28,942 nt of DNA from a virus, in the IMG/VR virus record IMGVR_UViG_3300043409_000965, positions 1 to 28,942 of that record; one strand, given 5' to 3'. The notes under the pieces were generated by a model, which searched no databases, had not been told where the DNA came from, and was given only the letters and a program-made list of their open reading frames with translations. The translations under genes were made by a program, and so were the position numbers. Position 1 is the stretch's first letter, and every line of letters begins with the position of its first letter. Shown here piece by piece: positions 26,020-28,942 of the stretch.

Positions 26020-26102
26020 GGGTGGAGGAGGCGACTACGTGCAGCGTAATCCTAGGAGGTCAACTCCCGATCGGTATAACACCAGTCCAACCTCCTCCGC
26101 CC
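26020..26102. repeat. GC-rich inverted repeat in the gap between glycosyltransferase genes
   Basis: GGGTGGAGGAGG (26020-26031) can pair with CCTCCTCCGCCC (26091-26102): 11 of 12 positions are Watson-Crick, and the remaining T opposite G can wobble-pair. The 59-base interior holds a smaller GGAG/CTCC hairpin. There is no T run on either side, so it is not a normal terminator. It may form RNA structure in the leader of the 25107-26003 gene. On the minus strand the 17 codons after the stop at 26117 read open through the right arm. Confidence 0.5.
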
Positions 26103-26116
26103 AAAGTAAATATCAA

Positions 26117-27262
26117 TTACACATACAGAGCTTTGTAGTTAAGCCCTACACCTGTAGTCAAAGGACGGTTATGATCTTCATACCAGCCTGCTTTATTAAA
26201 CACGTCCGAGAAATCAGCAAAGGCTCGTTCAAACTTCGGACGCACTGCATCTAAGCTAAAGTTGTCTCTAGCAAAATTAGTCATTTTTGTGCGATCGACG
26301 GTATCAACCAATCTGATTGCGCGTTGAATGTCTCCCATAGTATTACAACGAAAACCGTTAACTCCATCCACCACGTACTCAGTCATCGCACCAACGTCTG
26401 AGCATACCGGGACACAACCACTGAGCATCATCTCTACAGCCGTGCCACCAAACGGCTCCCAGTAAGTAGAGAGTAGAAACCCGAACTTAGCACGACTCAT
26501 GAGATCTTTTCTTTTGTTAAGATCTGCATAGCCTAGATACTCGACATGTTCAGGCCAACTCTGCATGCCGATGTCTGTGGGTCCTCCCTGTCCACACACT
26601 TTAAGTTTAACTCCCATACGCTTGCACGCATCAATGGCGATATCCAACCCTTTATTTGTTCCAATTCTGCCAATATACAATGCAAAATCATCCCGCTCAG
26701 CCTTGGACTCAAAGTCATTCAAGTTAAAATAATTGGGCACTACCCGCCAGTACCACTGAGGATTACAATACGATACGCCGCTAGTTCCTACAAATGCTCC
26801 TCGTAAAGGATATGACTCATAGCATCTGAATTGAGCAAACGCCCAGCCACAGCCAATACCAGGCTCCACTATAATGAGATCTCCTTCATTAGCTCCTTGC
26901 GCAGCTGCTTGTGTGCCTCCCCAGAAACAGAGCACCAAGTCACCGCGCTTTTTACGCTTTTTGATTTCTACTGCAGCACGAGCATTAAACGTTACATGTG
27001 CGTGATCATCTGAGCTGTGCTTAAAAAAGTTCTTTTTCCAGTCGTACCCTCCGTATGCCTGCGCCAGCACGTCGTTGTCAGTTACATCAACTTGTTCGTG
27101 CGCATCAGTGACAGACTCGTTGTGGCCGTAATGAATTGTACGGTATTCTGTAGAATCTTTGAACATCGTCAAAAACTTACGAACTTTCTGGGTAAACGCA
27201 CACGCAACATATTCTTCGTTGGTGATTGTATGTGGTAGGGCTAAGCAGTGAATATTAGTCAT
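26117..27262 (-). CDS. GT4-family glycosyltransferase, 381 aa
   Basis: This is a full-length GT-B glycosyltransferase of the GT4 family. The C-terminal donor domain begins at about residue 193 (FALYIGRIGTNKGLDIAIDA). The E-x7-E motif is at residues 279-287 (EPFGGTAVE), followed by MMLSGCVPVCSDVGAMTEYV. It is longer than and not closely similar to the other two transferases here, so it probably acts on a different sugar or acceptor. It has its own promoter-like sequence (27269-27298) and lies downstream of a terminator. A collagen-like fibre gene precedes it and the other glycan genes follow it. Confidence 0.9.
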   Translation of the reverse strand: MTNIHCLALPHTITNEEYVACAFTQKVRKFLTMFKDSTEYRTIHYGHNESVTDAHEQVDVTDNDVLAQAYGGYDWKKNFFKHSSDDHAHVTFNARAAVEIKKRKKRGDLVLCFWGGTQAAAQGANEGDLIIVEPGIGCGWAFAQFRCYESYPLRGAFVGTSGVSYCNPQWYWRVVPNYFNLNDFESKAERDDFALYIGRIGTNKGLDIAIDACKRMGVKLKVCGQGGPTDIGMQSWPEHVEYLGYADLNKRKDLMSRAKFGFLLSTYWEPFGGTAVEMMLSGCVPVCSDVGAMTEYVVDGVNGFRCNTMGDIQRAIRLVDTVDRTKMTNFARDNFSLDAVRPKFERAFADFSDVFNKAGWYEDHNRPLTTGVGLNYKALYV

Positions 27263-27268
27263 ATTGAC

Positions 27269-27298
27269 ATATTACAGCTAATTTTCAAAAAAACGCAA
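27269..27298 (-). promoter_or_regulatory. Probable promoter for the 381-aa glycosyltransferase gene
   Basis: On the minus strand TTGCGT (27293-27298) and TAATAT (27269-27274) are 18 bases apart. The -10 ends six bases before the ATG at 27262, again the spacing of a leaderless transcript. It lies just past the terminator at 27321-27351. Confidence 0.5.
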
Positions 27299-27320
27299 TA
27301 CCTTATAAGTAAAAAAGCGA

Positions 27321-27351
27321 AGACCGCTCTATTTTTTAGATAGAGCGGTCT
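27321..27351 (-). terminator. Intrinsic terminator after the collagen-like gene
   Basis: An 11-bp perfect stem pairs 27321-27331 (AGACCGCTCTA) with 27341-27351, with a nine-base loop. On the minus strand a run of six T (27311-27316) follows four bases after the stem. It ends transcription from the gene at 27380. Confidence 0.8.
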
Positions 27352-27379
27352 CACCACAACTATACTGTCAGGCTACTAG

Positions 27380-28942
<1,563 letters not shown>

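Noticed and set aside
26020-26102. Rho-independent terminator between the glycosyltransferase genes
   Set aside because: The inverted arms are 59 bases apart and no T run follows on either strand.

Overview
The window looks like part of a large tailed-phage (Caudoviricetes) genome. It has tightly packed genes with short gaps or 1-20 nt overlaps, a PhoH-like ATPase, a ribonucleotide reductase, a Nudix hydrolase, a block of collagen-like fibre genes, glycosyltransferases, and no ribosomal, tRNA or housekeeping genes. The host cannot be fixed from the sequence. Two things point to a host with Shine-Dalgarno-independent initiation, such as a cyanobacterium or a member of the Bacteroidota: none of the start codons I inspected has a clear Shine-Dalgarno sequence, and the reductase is the B12-dependent monomeric type. 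The fibre-domain types are ones I associate with aquatic phages. The host assignment is inference.

Left region (1-5900). The 3' end of an adenosylcobalamin-dependent (class II) ribonucleotide reductase gene is followed by a terminator and two small leftward genes. A rightward group follows: an ATP:cob(I)alamin adenosyltransferase, a small Cys-containing protein, then a terminator, a promoter and a four-helix membrane/coiled-coil protein. The adenosyltransferase makes the cofactor the reductase needs, so the two form a nucleotide-metabolism module. Leftward genes follow: phoH, then (past a terminator) a small membrane-anchored coiled-coil protein, a conserved phage protein and a Nudix hydrolase.

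Middle region (5919-23561). Seven leftward genes and one smaller leftward gene form a virion-fibre array. Five encode collagen-like Gly-X-Thr segments joined to different N-terminal anchor domains and related C-terminal domains. One encodes a roughly 2300-residue protein built from two unrelated repeat families: about 160 octapeptides, which include an exact 399-bp super-repeat present four times, followed by about 30 aromatic/glycine repeats. A 180-residue small structural protein starts the array.

Right region (23614-28942). Two paralogous GT4 glycosyltransferases flank an FkbM-like methyltransferase. A GC-rich inverted repeat, a third GT4 glycosyltransferase with its own promoter, a terminator and the 3' part of another collagen-like fibre gene follow. 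I propose, as inference, that these enzymes decorate the threonine-rich collagen-like fibres encoded around them.
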